The notes beneath the pieces are model-generated. The model had not been told where the DNA came from and did no database searches. It saw only the letters and a program-made list of their open reading frames with translations. DNA of 64,000 bases from Advenella alkanexedens (GTDB lineage: Bacteria; Pseudomonadota; Gammaproteobacteria; Burkholderiales; Burkholderiaceae_B). Both the position numbers and the translations under genes were made by a program. Position 1 is the first letter of the stretch, and each line of letters opens with the position of its first letter. This document shows positions 17,758 through 27,664 of this stretch, in pieces. Where the stretch lies: positions 310,001-374,000 of the forward strand of contig NZ_JAHSPR010000001.1 in the NCBI RefSeq assembly GCF_019132845.1, given 5' to 3'.

Positions 17758-18705
17758 TTACTCGACACTATCAAAAGTCACTTCGCTGTCAATATTTTCA
17801 CGGGTCAGGTTGGGGGCGCACATGCTCAGGAATGCATACACATAATCCCGTAAAAACGTCCCTTTTTTCAGACCGATGCGGGTCACGTGCTCACCAAACA
17901 AATGCCCCACAGGAATACCCACCAGTCCGGGATCTCTTCTGGGGTCAAAGGCCACCCCCGCAATAATACCCACGCCCATTTCAACATCGACATAAGTTTT
18001 GATCACGTCGGCATCAAGCGCCTCCAGAACAATATCAGGCACAATGCCCTTGCTGGCAAAAGCACTGTCTATCGAATTGCGGCCCGTAAACGCACGATCA
18101 TAGGTAATGATGGGGTACTGCGCCACCTGCTCAAGGGTAATGTTTTTAGCCTGGGTTGAGGTCAGACTGGTCAGAGGATGATCAGGCGGTACAACCAGCG
18201 TGTGTTCCCATGCATAACAAGGCAAAGTGGTCAGGCCCTCGACATTGGCCAATGTTTCGGTAGCCAGGGCCAGATCAGCCTGTTCCTGCAAAACCATATT
18301 GGCCAGTTGCGAAGGACTGCCTTCGGCCAGCGACACACGCACCTTGGGAAAACGCTTTCTGAACTCAGGAATCACCTTGGGCAGGAAATAACGGGCCTGT
18401 GTATGCGTACAGCCAATCACCAGGCTTCCCTCATCGCGCTTGGCAAACTCATCACTGACTTTTTTCAGGTTGTCCACTTCACGCATGATGCGGTCAATAA
18501 TGCCGGCAACGGCAGCGCCCGGCTTGGTCAAGCCCTTGATGCGCTTGCCATGCCGCTCAAAAACCTTAATACCCAATTCATCTTCGAATTCGATGATGGC
18601 CTTGGAAACCCCCGGCTGGGAGGTAAACAAAATCCGGGAGGCTTCCGTCAAATTGAAATTTCTTCGGATGGTTTCCCGGATAAAACGAAATTGCTGTAAG
18701 TTCAT
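17758..18705 (-). CDS. cysB: LysR-type regulator CysB
   Basis: A 315-residue LysR protein: winged helix-turn-helix in the first 60 residues (ASRILFTSQPGVSKAIIEFEDEL) and a periplasmic-binding-like effector domain from about 90. The N-terminus MNLQQFRFIRETIRRNFNLTEA and the GCTHTQARYFLPKVI segment are characteristic of CysB/Cbl, which respond to N-acetylserine and adenosine phosphosulfate to activate sulfate assimilation. No cys genes are adjacent. It converges with fadD with only 12 bases between. AT-rich inverted repeats upstream fit autoregulation. Confidence 0.9.
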   Translation of the reverse strand: MNLQQFRFIRETIRRNFNLTEASRILFTSQPGVSKAIIEFEDELGIKVFERHGKRIKGLTKPGAAVAGIIDRIMREVDNLKKVSDEFAKRDEGSLVIGCTHTQARYFLPKVIPEFRKRFPKVRVSLAEGSPSQLANMVLQEQADLALATETLANVEGLTTLPCYAWEHTLVVPPDHPLTSLTSTQAKNITLEQVAQYPIITYDRAFTGRNSIDSAFASKGIVPDIVLEALDADVIKTYVDVEMGVGIIAGVAFDPRRDPGLVGIPVGHLFGEHVTRIGLKKGTFLRDYVYAFLSMCAPNLTRENIDSEVTFDSVE

Positions 18706-18728
18706 AGCGATCTATCCTTAATTTAGAT

Positions 18729-18762
18729 AGATTATAAGTTATATAAGAGTTTATGTTTATAA
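18729..18762 (-). promoter_or_regulatory. AT-rich inverted repeat, likely CysB autoregulatory site
   Basis: In the 81-base gap before cysB, ATAAGTTATA and TATAACTTAT form an inverted repeat separated by about a dozen bases. Each arm contains an ATAA/TTAT pair like the loose half-site of CysB proteins. CysB is known to repress its own gene in enterobacteria, so autoregulation is a reasonable inference. Confidence 0.4.
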
Positions 18763-18786
18763 CTTATGGCTATATATTTATATTTT

Positions 18787-19884
18787 CTATTGCTTAGGCT
18801 TTTTGAGTGTTAAACGTTTGCGGAACAAATACACACACAGTAAAAACACGGTACCATGCAACAAGATCATGCCAGCCATCATGTCTATTTTATCGCTGCT
18901 AATCCACCCCCTGACCAGATTCATGGTATTCATGTAAAGCAAACCAATCAGCCCGGCCAGCACCAAATCGCCAGAGCGGCCAAGCCGCGGATTCACCGCC
19001 CCCAGCGGAATGGCCAGCAAGGCCAGATTAAGCGCAGCCAATGGCAATGAAATACGCCACATGATTTGTGAATCGCTTTTACTGGTTTGATCCTCGAACA
19101 GGCTGCCCGTTGGCCTTGCTTTCATCACATTCAGCGCTGCATTCCGGATATTTTCTTCGGTATTTTCTCCACCCTTGCTTTCAAGACGCATGGTGTAATT
19201 GTCAAACTTGATCATTCGAAACTCGGCACTGCCGGGTTTCATGTCATAACGGTTACCGGGACCAAGCACCAAAAAACGATCGCCATTATCTTCTTCACGC
19301 AATTTTGCATTATCGGCAGTAATGGTGCTATACCAATGCTCGTCCTCAACCCTGGCAAACACTTTGCCCATTTCATGCTCAGGATCGGTGGGTTCCTCTA
19401 TGAAGAACACCCGTTTACCCTGCTCGGACTCAATAAACTGGCCAAACGCGATTTTGGCAATCTCCGAGCGCTGTTCAAAGCGCTGCCGGTACTCTTCTAT
19501 TTGTCGATATGCCCAAGGCGAAGCCTGCAGGGTAAGCACGGCAATCAGCACGCAAACCGGAAGCGCCACCCGCAAGACCGGTCGAATCCAGTCAAGCAGG
19601 GAAACACCGCTGGCAAACCACACCACCATTTCAGATTCCCGATAATTGCGTGAAATGGTTGACAAGACGGCAATAAACAGGGAAACGGATAGTATGGTTG
19701 GCAGTGCCGTAATACTGGACAGGGCGGCAATACCAAATACAATATCGGCACCAATGCTGCCTGCGGCGGCTTGCCCCAACAGCCTGACTAGTAATACACT
19801 TAGCCATACAACGATAAGCGTGGAAAACACGATACCGATATGGCTGCTTATTTCAGCGACAACCGATCGTTTAAATAGCGACAT
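18787..19884 (-). CDS. lptF: LPS export ABC transporter permease LptF
   Basis: A 365-residue inner-membrane permease of the LptF/LptG family: three N-terminal transmembrane helices, a periplasmic beta-jellyroll domain (about 130-260) and three C-terminal helices (GDLVLAGLIGLLYM, MAGMILLHGTVFLLCVYLF). With LptB and LptG it extracts lipopolysaccharide from the inner membrane. It is divergent from pepA, the usual arrangement, but no lptG follows: the next gene on this strand is cysB. LptF and LptG look alike; the position next to pepA favours LptF. Confidence 0.88.
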   Translation of the reverse strand: MSLFKRSVVAEISSHIGIVFSTLIVVWLSVLLVRLLGQAAAGSIGADIVFGIAALSSITALPTILSVSLFIAVLSTISRNYRESEMVVWFASGVSLLDWIRPVLRVALPVCVLIAVLTLQASPWAYRQIEEYRQRFEQRSEIAKIAFGQFIESEQGKRVFFIEEPTDPEHEMGKVFARVEDEHWYSTITADNAKLREEDNGDRFLVLGPGNRYDMKPGSAEFRMIKFDNYTMRLESKGGENTEENIRNAALNVMKARPTGSLFEDQTSKSDSQIMWRISLPLAALNLALLAIPLGAVNPRLGRSGDLVLAGLIGLLYMNTMNLVRGWISSDKIDMMAGMILLHGTVFLLCVYLFRKRLTLKKPKQ

Positions 19885-19937
19885 GATTCATCTTGCGAGA
19901 TAATAAACGTCTTTATTGACGCCTTAGGTAAATAAAA

Positions 19938-21437
19938 ATGGAATTTAACACACAATCAACCCGATCATTACAACAACTCAAGGCTGCCGCCCTGTTCATT
20001 GGCGTCTACACCGATGGCCAGTTAAGCGAAGCGGCTGACATCATCAACCGCGCCAGCTACGAAAGCATAAGCACCGTACTTAAAAAAGAATTCAAGGCTG
20101 CCGTAGGCAGTATATTGGTGTTGCGCAATCTGGAAGGTGTCAAGGCTGAACGTGTTATTTTGGTTGGCCTGGGCAAAAAGGAAGATTATAACGCGAATGC
20201 CCTGCTCAAGGCACATGCCGGCATTGCAGCCTATTGCATCGAAACCTCACTGACCGATGCAACAAGCACCCTGCTCGAAGAGCCCTGCCAGGAACTGGAC
20301 ATTAAAACACGCGCACGTCTGGCCGCCCGCGCCATTGGCAATGCGCTATACCAATATGACGGCACGTTCAGCATGGCAAACCGTCCCACCCCCTATCCGC
20401 TTAAAAAAATCACCTTCATTACCGAACGTAAAGATGACAAACAGGCCAAAATGGGTGCGGAACAAGGTGCTGCCATTGCCAATGGCATGATTGCAACCCG
20501 CCAGTTGGGCAACCTGCCTGCCAATATCTGCACCCCCACTTATTTGGGTGAACAGGCCAAAATGCTGGCCAAGGAATTCAAATCCATCAAGGCTGAAGTC
20601 CTTGAAAAGAAACAGATCGAAGCGCTTAAAATGGGCTCTTTCCTGTCTGTGGCTGCCGGCTCCGACCAGCCACCACGCTTTATCGTGCTGAAATACACCG
20701 CTGCCAACAACACCAAAAAAGATGAAGGCCCGATTGTCCTGGTAGGTAAAGGCGTTACTTTTGATACCGGTGGCATTTCCCTTAAGCCAGGCCTGGGCAT
20801 GGATGAAATGAAATTCGACATGTGCGGTGCCGCCAGCGTTTTTGGCGTTTTAAGGGCCATCGCCGAAATCGGCCTGACCCGGGATGTGATTGGTATTATT
20901 CCCGCCACCGAAAATATGCCTAATGGTAAAGCCACCAAACCCGGTGATGTCATTACCAGCATGTCCGGCCAAACCATTGAAGTCCTGAATACCGATGCCG
21001 AAGGTCGCCTGATCCTGTGTGATGCCCTGACCTATGCTGAACGCTTCAAACCATCAGCCGTCATTGATATTGCCACCCTGACCGGTGCCTGCGTGGTGGC
21101 GCTGGGCCATGTCAATAGCGGCCTGTTTGCCAGCGATGACACCCTTGCCGAGCAATTGCTGGCCGCCAGCAAACAGGCACAAGACCCGGCATGGCGCTTG
21201 CCCCTTGATGACGCCTATCAGGAACAGCTCAAGAGCAACTTTGCCGACATGGCCAACATTGGTGGCATGCCGGCCGGTTCAGTCACCGCTGCCTGCTTCC
21301 TGTCACGCTTTACCAAAGCCTACCGCTGGGCCCACCTGGATATTGCCGGTACGGCCTGGAACAAAGGCAAGGAAAAAGGCGCCAGCGGCCGTCCGGTTCC
21401 CTTGTTAACCGAATTCCTGCTGGCACAGCAGGACTGA
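19938..21437 (+). CDS. pepA: Leucyl (cytosol) aminopeptidase PepA
   Basis: A 499-residue M17 aminopeptidase that removes N-terminal residues from peptides in the cytoplasm as a hexamer with two metal ions. The metal and catalytic motifs are GKGVTFDTGGISLKP near 269-283 and NTDAEGRL at about 351-358. The length and both motifs are standard. In E. coli PepA also binds DNA at pyrimidine and Xer sites; nothing here tests that. Only 52 bases separate it from divergent lptF; holC follows within 10 bases. Confidence 0.95.
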   Translation: MEFNTQSTRSLQQLKAAALFIGVYTDGQLSEAADIINRASYESISTVLKKEFKAAVGSILVLRNLEGVKAERVILVGLGKKEDYNANALLKAHAGIAAYCIETSLTDATSTLLEEPCQELDIKTRARLAARAIGNALYQYDGTFSMANRPTPYPLKKITFITERKDDKQAKMGAEQGAAIANGMIATRQLGNLPANICTPTYLGEQAKMLAKEFKSIKAEVLEKKQIEALKMGSFLSVAAGSDQPPRFIVLKYTAANNTKKDEGPIVLVGKGVTFDTGGISLKPGLGMDEMKFDMCGAASVFGVLRAIAEIGLTRDVIGIIPATENMPNGKATKPGDVITSMSGQTIEVLNTDAEGRLILCDALTYAERFKPSAVIDIATLTGACVVALGHVNSGLFASDDTLAEQLLAASKQAQDPAWRLPLDDAYQEQLKSNFADMANIGGMPAGSVTAACFLSRFTKAYRWAHLDIAGTAWNKGKEKGASGRPVPLLTEFLLAQQD

Positions 21438-21444
21438 AAGCTTG

Positions 21445-21882
21445 ATGTCAACCATCGACTTTGCCTTCGGCGCGGAACACCGTATCCAAAAAGCCTGTGA
21501 AGTTGCCTACAAGCACTTCCAGGCAGGCCATCAGGTACTGGTTTACTGCACCGATGCAAAACGCATGCAGGCCTTTAGCAAAGGCCTGTGGGGCATAGAG
21601 CAAACCGCTTTTGTGCCCCACCTTGATGTCAAAGATCCCAATGCCGGCATGGTATTGATTCGCACCACAGCGGAAAACCCGGCCAATGCCCTGTTACCCG
21701 GCCAGGATCCACCCTGGCTGCTCAATCTTGATCTGGCCTGTCCGCCCGGTTATGAACAGTTTGCCCGCGTTCTGGAAATTGTTTCAGGGCACGAGCAAGA
21801 CAGGCAACTGGCCCGGGAACGCTGGAAGCAATATTCAGCCAATCCCGTCAATATCGTCAAGGCGCACTCTGTCGCGTCCTGA
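21445..21882 (+). CDS. holC: DNA polymerase III chi subunit
   Basis: A 145-residue protein of the HolC family, which links the clamp-loader psi subunit to SSB at the replication fork. Visible family features are the N-terminal IDFAF strand, the KHFQAGHQVLVYCTDAKRM segment and LLNLDLACPPGYEQFARVLEIV near the C-terminus. The ATG at 21445 is preferred to a TTG three bases upstream. The pepA-holC order is the usual one. It starts seven bases after the pepA stop and depends on that transcript. Confidence 0.9.
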   Translation: MSTIDFAFGAEHRIQKACEVAYKHFQAGHQVLVYCTDAKRMQAFSKGLWGIEQTAFVPHLDVKDPNAGMVLIRTTAENPANALLPGQDPPWLLNLDLACPPGYEQFARVLEIVSGHEQDRQLARERWKQYSANPVNIVKAHSVAS

Positions 21883-22017
21883 TGATATTGCCAATAACTG
21901 CAAAATACGCTCAACATTAACCTTAAATTCAGTTAGAATTCAGGGAACTGTCAGCTTTCCAGGCTGTCTTTCCTGAAGAACAATGTTGATTCAACCATCC
22001 GTATTACTGGAGACTCC

Positions 22018-22710
22018 ATGAGTGACTTTAATCAGCCCCTTTCGCGTGGCGGCTATGCATCCACCCCCGCAGTCAAGAACCGCGTACTAAGAAACACCTA
22101 CTGGTTGCTGGCCGCTTCCCTGATTCCCACCATCCTGGGTGCCGCACTGGCGTTGCAATTAAACCTGAACGCCATGCTGTCTCCTGGCCTTTCCACCATT
22201 GTGTTCCTGGTGGGCGCCTTTGGTCTGATGTTTGCCGTTGAGCGCAATAAAAACAGTTCCGCCGGTATTGTATGGCTAATGGCCTTTACTTTCTTCATGG
22301 GTATCATGCTGTCACGCATGCTGGGCTTTGTGCTCAGCATGAACAATGGTGCCCAGCTGATCATGATGGCCTTTGGTGGCACCGCCGCCATTTTTGCAAC
22401 CATGGCAACCATTGCCACCACCAGCAAGCGTGATTTTACCGGCATGCAAAAAACCCTGTTTATTGGTGCTGTTGTGCTTATCCTGGCGGCCATTGGCAAT
22501 ATTTTCCTGCAAATCCCGGCCCTGATGCTCACCATTTCCGTACTGGCCATGGTCATTTTCTCGGCCTTCATGCTGGTTGATATCCAGCGCATCGTCAATG
22601 GTGGCGAAACCAACTATATTTCCGCCACCATGGCCATTTACCTGGACATCTACAACGTATTTGTCAGCCTGCTATCCATTCTGGGCATTACCGGTGGCAA
22701 CTCCGACTAA
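22018..22710 (+). CDS. Bax inhibitor-1 / YccA family membrane protein
   Basis: A 230-residue protein with seven predicted transmembrane helices and the Bax-inhibitor-1 family layout, ending with AIYLDIYNVFVSLLSILG, in which the aspartate of the last helices is conserved. In E. coli, YccA modulates the FtsH protease; the ion-leak role shown for other members is not tested here. CTGGAG precedes the ATG. It is a single-gene unit bounded by a strong terminator. Confidence 0.9.
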   Translation: MSDFNQPLSRGGYASTPAVKNRVLRNTYWLLAASLIPTILGAALALQLNLNAMLSPGLSTIVFLVGAFGLMFAVERNKNSSAGIVWLMAFTFFMGIMLSRMLGFVLSMNNGAQLIMMAFGGTAAIFATMATIATTSKRDFTGMQKTLFIGAVVLILAAIGNIFLQIPALMLTISVLAMVIFSAFMLVDIQRIVNGGETNYISATMAIYLDIYNVFVSLLSILGITGGNSD

Positions 22711-22734
22711 ACACAAAACCAACCGCTCAAGCGT

Positions 22735-22777
22735 ATAAAAAAACGGCGTTCAGTTTAATCTGACGCCGTTTTTTTAT
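22735..22777. terminator. Bidirectional terminator between the Bax inhibitor-1 gene and the MuiA-like gene
   Basis: A long hairpin with arms 22735-22753 and 22760-22777, one bulged T and an A run on the left facing a T run on the right, so it can stop both converging genes. Confidence 0.88.
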
Positions 22778-22818
22778 GGGAAACAGGTACTCACCAGGCA
22801 CTCTTCAATCGCAACCGT

Positions 22819-24522
22819 TCAAGGCAAACCCGTTACATCAACCTCATTGGGGTAGCCCACTGAAAACTTCTGCACCACGGTTTTCTTTTCCTTGGGTGCC
22901 AGTTTGATACGCTGCTCATAACGACCATCCGCCTTAAGGGTGATTTCCTTGTCAGAAGGGCTGATCCGCCTGATTTCAATTTTCTCATTGCGGGAAAGCG
23001 GGAAACGGTCATGTAAAACCAGCTCGACGGCCTTATCTCGGTTATTCTGGATAACCGTTTGATATTCATAGCTGATACGTTTGCCACTGCCGGTCAGGCC
23101 CGTGCTTTCAGTAAAACGCTTAAGCGGCTCACGCCTGACGGAAATGGACTCATCGGTTCCCATAGCCAGCTCAAGAGGTTCTCCCGGGAATACCGTCTTG
23201 ATATTGCTGCTGGCAATCAGCTGCCCATCCAAAAATGCGTTCAGATCGCCTTGCAACAGGGGATAATCGTTGCTATTGGTGGCCTTAACCGTTAAAAACA
23301 CGGCTTCCTGCAAGGCTGGCACCAGCTGATAGGTTTGATCGGTTTTAAATTCACTGACCGAAATAGCCACTTTCTTTTCTTCCGGTCCGGTAGGTACCGT
23401 TGCTTTTTTTTCTATATTGAAAACCGTATTGGCCAGACCTCTTTCTGCTGTGGCAGTATTAAATGAGGCTTCGGCCTGCACCTGCCCCGTTGAGGTATCC
23501 ATGATGGGTGCCATGGCACGCCGCTGCTCTGGCATCGCCTGCAAGGCCTTTTGTCTGGCCATGGCAACCGGGGCAGGCATCTCGGGACGAGGAACCCGGA
23601 TATCCACCACCCAGGGATCCAGTTCAGGCAAAACGGCCCCTATCATGGGTTGCGCGGTTGACAGCACCAGTTTGACATCATCCCAGTCTTCACCGGTTTG
23701 CTGGGAAATTTGTGCATAATAAGACACTTTAAGCTTATTGTCGGACGAGTCAAAGCTGGCATCATAATTGGGCCACCAGCTTGCGCCAGGCACCACATAA
23801 GACAGGCTCAGATCCAGTTGATCTGCCTCAGGAGCATCCAGCTGAACCACCACGGTTTTACTTCTGACCGTCTCTTCATGGGGAATTTGACCCCGTTTTT
23901 CCTGCAAGGCAGCCAGTTCAGCCTGCAATTGCGCTATTTTATTATCCAGTTCACGCTGGGCGGTGTAGTTTTCAGCCAAAATGGTCTTGCTGAAATTCAT
24001 GATTTCAAGCAATTCCGACGTGCTTAAGCGAGGCATATCTTTACCCGGCTGCACACTGCCCTTCTGGTAAGCTTCCAGATAATCGCTTTTGTTCTGCAGA
24101 ATCTTGCGCTGGTCTTCCAGCCGGGCAAGCTGGTTCTCAATGTCTTTGATTTGCCTGTCCAGTTCAGCAATACGCTCATGCTGGCTGATCGCCTGGAAAT
24201 CATCCCGGGAACTGATATCTAAAATACGGACGGATTGCTTGCCTTTGGCATTGAACTGTAATGAACGCTGATCAAGCCAATAAGGCAGGTCTTTGAACAC
24301 CAGTTCATGTTCTCCGGCCGGTATTTGCTGTTGCCCGTCCCGCTTGACCAGGGCCCGGTCTGAAAATACGGTAACCTCTCCGATACTGGAAGAAACCGGA
24401 ATAACATCGGCCTGCGCCCACCCAGGCAATAACAAGCCGGCCATCATCAAGGCCATGGCAACTGCATTGCCCGATTTGAAAACCACTGCATCCAGCGGCG
24501 GCTCGGATAGCTTCCTCAACAT
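22819..24522 (-). CDS. MuiA-like protein (mucoidy inhibitor A family, DUF4140/DUF4139)
   Basis: A 567-residue exported protein. A signal peptide ends at WAQA (about residue 38). An N-terminal DUF4140-like domain (VTVFSDRALVKRDGQQQIPAGEH) is followed by a long coiled coil (about 115-215) and a C-terminal DUF4139 beta domain (LSYVVPGASWWPNYDASFD onward). This is the mucoidy-inhibitor A layout; the name comes from Klebsiella and the molecular function is unresolved. An extra Ala/Pro/Met-rich insertion lies around 315-360. It is the last gene of a minus-strand series with recO, 77 bases away. Confidence 0.88.
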   Translation of the reverse strand: MLRKLSEPPLDAVVFKSGNAVAMALMMAGLLLPGWAQADVIPVSSSIGEVTVFSDRALVKRDGQQQIPAGEHELVFKDLPYWLDQRSLQFNAKGKQSVRILDISSRDDFQAISQHERIAELDRQIKDIENQLARLEDQRKILQNKSDYLEAYQKGSVQPGKDMPRLSTSELLEIMNFSKTILAENYTAQRELDNKIAQLQAELAALQEKRGQIPHEETVRSKTVVVQLDAPEADQLDLSLSYVVPGASWWPNYDASFDSSDNKLKVSYYAQISQQTGEDWDDVKLVLSTAQPMIGAVLPELDPWVVDIRVPRPEMPAPVAMARQKALQAMPEQRRAMAPIMDTSTGQVQAEASFNTATAERGLANTVFNIEKKATVPTGPEEKKVAISVSEFKTDQTYQLVPALQEAVFLTVKATNSNDYPLLQGDLNAFLDGQLIASSNIKTVFPGEPLELAMGTDESISVRREPLKRFTESTGLTGSGKRISYEYQTVIQNNRDKAVELVLHDRFPLSRNEKIEIRRISPSDKEITLKADGRYEQRIKLAPKEKKTVVQKFSVGYPNEVDVTGLP

Positions 24523-24599
24523 GAACTGACTCCTTAATCACAATATAAGGCAAATATTTTCTGGCCAGGATTGGACAGAACAGTTCATATTCAATCACA

Positions 24600-25190
24600 T
24601 CATGAAAAATGCCGCAAGGAATGCAGTACCTTGCGCGTTAACAGAGAGCGGTTTTCCAGATGCTCATTGATCCTTTCACGCAAGGCCAGACGCAGGGCCG
24701 GCTCTGCACTGCGATCATCAAAATCCGGAACTTCACCTTCTATGGCATAACCGGTTTCGTTCAGCAAGGTCCATTCAAAGCGACGTAAAGCACCCGTAGC
24801 CGGTGAGCCATCAGCCAGCTGGGCCAGCGCATCGGCATAGGCATCAAACAACACCTGATGGGGATCTTCCTTGGGCAACAGTTTTAATAACAATTCATTC
24901 ATGTACCAGCCCGACATGAGAGAGCGCCCCCCCAGCGGCAGCAAACCTGCAATCTCGGCACGGGTCAGGGTTTTGATTTCACCCTGCCCTGACCAGGACA
25001 GCAACAGAGGTTGGAAGGCTGACAAAATGGGGCGCAAAACGGAATAAGGCCGCTTTGCCCCTTTGGCGATCACGGTAACGATACCGTAGTCACGGGAAAA
25101 AACCTGGGCAATGATCGAAGTTTCACTCCAGTTGGTGGCATGCATTAAAAATGCCTGCGCATCCAGTATCCGGTGCTGCCGTTTACTCAT
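24600..25190 (-). CDS. recO: DNA repair protein RecO, unusually short
   Basis: RecO promotes RecA loading on SSB-coated DNA in the RecFOR pathway. The OB-fold N-terminus (AFLMHATNWSETSIIAQVFSR) and YSVLRPILSAFQPLLLSW with GEIKTLTRAE are clear. The start is ATG 25190, overlapping the era stop by eight bases; an earlier in-frame start is not plausible. At 196 residues it is about 45 shorter than typical RecO. The missing part lies after LLNETGYAI, where the family has a long loop, and the ending (NRSLLTRKVLHSL) is the normal C-terminus. It therefore looks like an in-frame internal deletion, not a truncation. Confidence 0.85.
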   Translation of the reverse strand: MSKRQHRILDAQAFLMHATNWSETSIIAQVFSRDYGIVTVIAKGAKRPYSVLRPILSAFQPLLLSWSGQGEIKTLTRAEIAGLLPLGGRSLMSGWYMNELLLKLLPKEDPHQVLFDAYADALAQLADGSPATGALRRFEWTLLNETGYAIEGEVPDFDDRSAEPALRLALRERINEHLENRSLLTRKVLHSLRHFS

Positions 25191-26076
25191 ATCCCAGGTC
25201 ACGAAGCGCGCTTTCCTTATCGGACCAGCCTTTGCGCACCTTGATATACACTTCCAGAAACACCGGTTTATCCAACAGCTCCCGGATATCCTGACGGGCT
25301 TCACTGGCAATGCGCTTCATGTGCATGCCTTTGGCACCCAGCAAAATGGGCTTGTGGCTTTCACGCTCTACCACCACACAGGCAGAAATATGAGCCCCAC
25401 TTTCATCTTCTTCCCATTTTTCAATCACGACCGTGCAGGCATAGGGCAACTCATCGCCCACCAGCCGAAAGATTTTTTCCCGAATCAGTTCCGCCGCAAT
25501 AAAACGGATGGAGCGGTCCGTCAGGGCATCCTCTTCAAACATGGGCTCCCCTTCAGGCAAGCGCCGGGATATTTCATCAAGCAAAGTATCAAGCTGGATT
25601 TTCTTGACGGCACTTAAGGGAACCACGGCATCGTAACTGAACTTGCTCATGATCTTGCCAACAAAATCAAACATCTCATTTTTATTTTTCAGGGTATCAA
25701 CCTTGCTGATGACCAGAATGCACTTTTTGGACGATGGCAGCAGCGGCACGATATTATCATCTCCCACCGACCATTTACCCGCCTCAACCACATGCAGCAC
25801 CACATCCACATCGGCCAGTGCCTGGGTAACCACGCGGTTCATCATACGGTTCATGGCACCGCCATGACGGGTTTGAAAACCGGGGGTATCCACAAACACA
25901 AACTGTTCCCGGCCACGGGTCAGCACACCATGAATACGATGGCGGGTGGTTTGCGCCTTGCGCGAAACGATGGAAATCTTGCTACCGATAAGCGCATTGG
26001 TAAGTGTGGACTTGCCCACATTGGGGCGCCCCACCACCGCAATAAATCCGGTTTTGAAAGGTGTTTCCTGGGTCAT
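25183..26076 (-). CDS. era: GTPase Era
   Basis: A 297-residue essential GTPase that binds the 3' end of 16S rRNA during 30S assembly. G1 is GRPNVGKS (16-23), G3 is DTPGF, G4 is SKVD; the C-terminal KH domain includes the [10 protein letters not shown] loop (family GxxGxxIKxI). It overlaps rnc by four bases (ATGA) and recO by eight, so the three are translationally coupled as in most proteobacteria. Confidence 0.96.
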   Translation of the reverse strand: MTQETPFKTGFIAVVGRPNVGKSTLTNALIGSKISIVSRKAQTTRHRIHGVLTRGREQFVFVDTPGFQTRHGGAMNRMMNRVVTQALADVDVVLHVVEAGKWSVGDDNIVPLLPSSKKCILVISKVDTLKNKNEMFDFVGKIMSKFSYDAVVPLSAVKKIQLDTLLDEISRRLPEGEPMFEEDALTDRSIRFIAAELIREKIFRLVGDELPYACTVVIEKWEEDESGAHISACVVVERESHKPILLGAKGMHMKRIASEARQDIRELLDKPVFLEVYIKVRKGWSDKESALRDLGYE

Positions 26077-26831
26077 TTTCTATCCTGTTCCACAGCAACG
26101 GGCAAGCTCAGCTGGGCTGCCACTTTGCGTACTTGTTTGGCGGAGCCCTTTTTTTTGGGCAATATTTGTTCCAGTTGGGCCAACACCAGTGCTGCAGCGG
26201 CCTGCTCAGCAGCGCGACGACTGCTGCCACTGGCCTGTGCCCTGACATCCAGTTCGGCAATCAGGCACTCAACCTCAAACTGCTGATCATGGGCGGCCCC
26301 CGAGGTGGCAATCACATTATAGGCAGGCAGAGCGAACTTGCGTCCTTGCAACACTTCCTGCAACAGCGTTTTGGCATCTTTGCCCAAGGTGTTGAAATCA
26401 ACCGTTTCCAGAATGGGACGGTACAGGGACTTGATCACCTCATGAGCCCGATCACTGTTCGAATCCAGGTAGATGGCACCAAAAATGGCCTCAACGGCAT
26501 CCGCCAGAATGGAGGGTCGACGAAATCCGCCACTTTTCAACTCTCCCTCGCCCAACCTGAGAAAACGGGATAAATCAAGTCTGCCCGCAATATCGGCCAG
26601 CGTACCCTGTTTGACCAGACTCGCTCGAATACGGGACAGGTCACCCTCATCAACATTGGGCAACTGATGAAACAAAATGGCGGCAACCGCAAAGTTCAGG
26701 ATGGAGTCACCCAAGAACTCAAAACGCTCATTATGCATGGCACTATGGCTACGATGCGTTAATGCCTGTATCAATAAACGCTGGTCTTTAAATTTATAAC
26801 CCAGTCGGGTTTCCAATTGCGTTAAATTCAT
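26073..26831 (-). CDS. rnc: Ribonuclease III
   Basis: A double-strand-specific endoribonuclease of 252 residues that processes rRNA precursors and mRNA. The catalytic signature [13 protein letters not shown] is at about 34-46, with the second acidic cluster [13 protein letters not shown] around 113-125. A double-stranded-RNA-binding domain follows at about 155-225. The roughly 25-residue tail beyond it is basic. Start and lepB stop overlap as TAATG. Confidence 0.96.
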   Translation of the reverse strand: MNLTQLETRLGYKFKDQRLLIQALTHRSHSAMHNERFEFLGDSILNFAVAAILFHQLPNVDEGDLSRIRASLVKQGTLADIAGRLDLSRFLRLGEGELKSGGFRRPSILADAVEAIFGAIYLDSNSDRAHEVIKSLYRPILETVDFNTLGKDAKTLLQEVLQGRKFALPAYNVIATSGAAHDQQFEVECLIAELDVRAQASGSSRRAAEQAAAALVLAQLEQILPKKKGSAKQVRKVAAQLSLPVAVEQDRK

Positions 26832-27637
26832 TATTTGATTGAACCAATCCGGCCCAGGTCTCCAAAATTCATCCAGACAAAGAATGCCTTGCCCACCAGA
26901 TGGTTATCGGGTACAAAGCCCCAATAACGACTGTCTTCACTATTGTCGCGGTTATCTCCCATGACAAAATAATGACCTTCTGGCACGGTACACTTGAAAT
27001 CGGTAGCGGCATATTCACAATTTTGCGCAAATGGAAACGATCGACCGGAAAGATAAGCACCGTCACCCGGCATATTCAGGGTTTCATACGTTTTGCCATC
27101 TATTTTTTCCTGCAGCTTCAGCGGATTTCCCGCTTGCTGCGAAGGATTGACATAAGGACCCAACGCCGTGGTATCGACCGCTTCGCCATTGATGAACAGA
27201 CGTTTTCCAATATAAGCCACGGTATCACCAGGCACGCCGACAATCCGTTTGATATAATCAATATCGGGATTGACAGGGTAACGGAACACCACAACATCGC
27301 CCTTCTGGGGATCGCCAAGCGGAATGATTTTCTGGTCAACAATAGGCAAACGGATACCGTAATTGAATTTGTTCACCAAAATCATGTCGCCATCCTGCAA
27401 GGTGGGTAGCATGGAACCCGAAGGAATGCGAAAAGGTTCTACCACGAAAGAACGCAAGATGAACACAAACAGGATCACCGGAAAAAAGCTGACAGAGTAC
27501 TCCACCCACCACGGCCTGTAATCTTCCTGCTCTTCCCCGTACTGCTCAATACGGCGCGGTTTAAGCACAACCTTGTCAATCAGCTTGATGACTGCCGTCA
27601 GCAGCAGCAATACAAATAAAATTAAAGCAAAATCCAT
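26831..27637 (-). CDS. lepB: Signal peptidase I
   Basis: A 268-residue inner-membrane serine protease that removes signal peptides. It has an N-terminal helix (about 3-20), a second helix near 48-62, then the catalytic Ser75 in PSGSMLPTL and the general-base Lys130 in [12 protein letters not shown]. The box E motif [17 protein letters not shown] is near the C-terminus. It sits between lepA and rnc, the standard order. Confidence 0.96.
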   Translation of the reverse strand: MDFALILFVLLLLTAVIKLIDKVVLKPRRIEQYGEEQEDYRPWWVEYSVSFFPVILFVFILRSFVVEPFRIPSGSMLPTLQDGDMILVNKFNYGIRLPIVDQKIIPLGDPQKGDVVVFRYPVNPDIDYIKRIVGVPGDTVAYIGKRLFINGEAVDTTALGPYVNPSQQAGNPLKLQEKIDGKTYETLNMPGDGAYLSGRSFPFAQNCEYAATDFKCTVPEGHYFVMGDNRDNSEDSRYWGFVPDNHLVGKAFFVWMNFGDLGRIGSIK

Positions 27638-27664
27638 TCTGTAATCTCTTGTTTTTCCAGTTGT

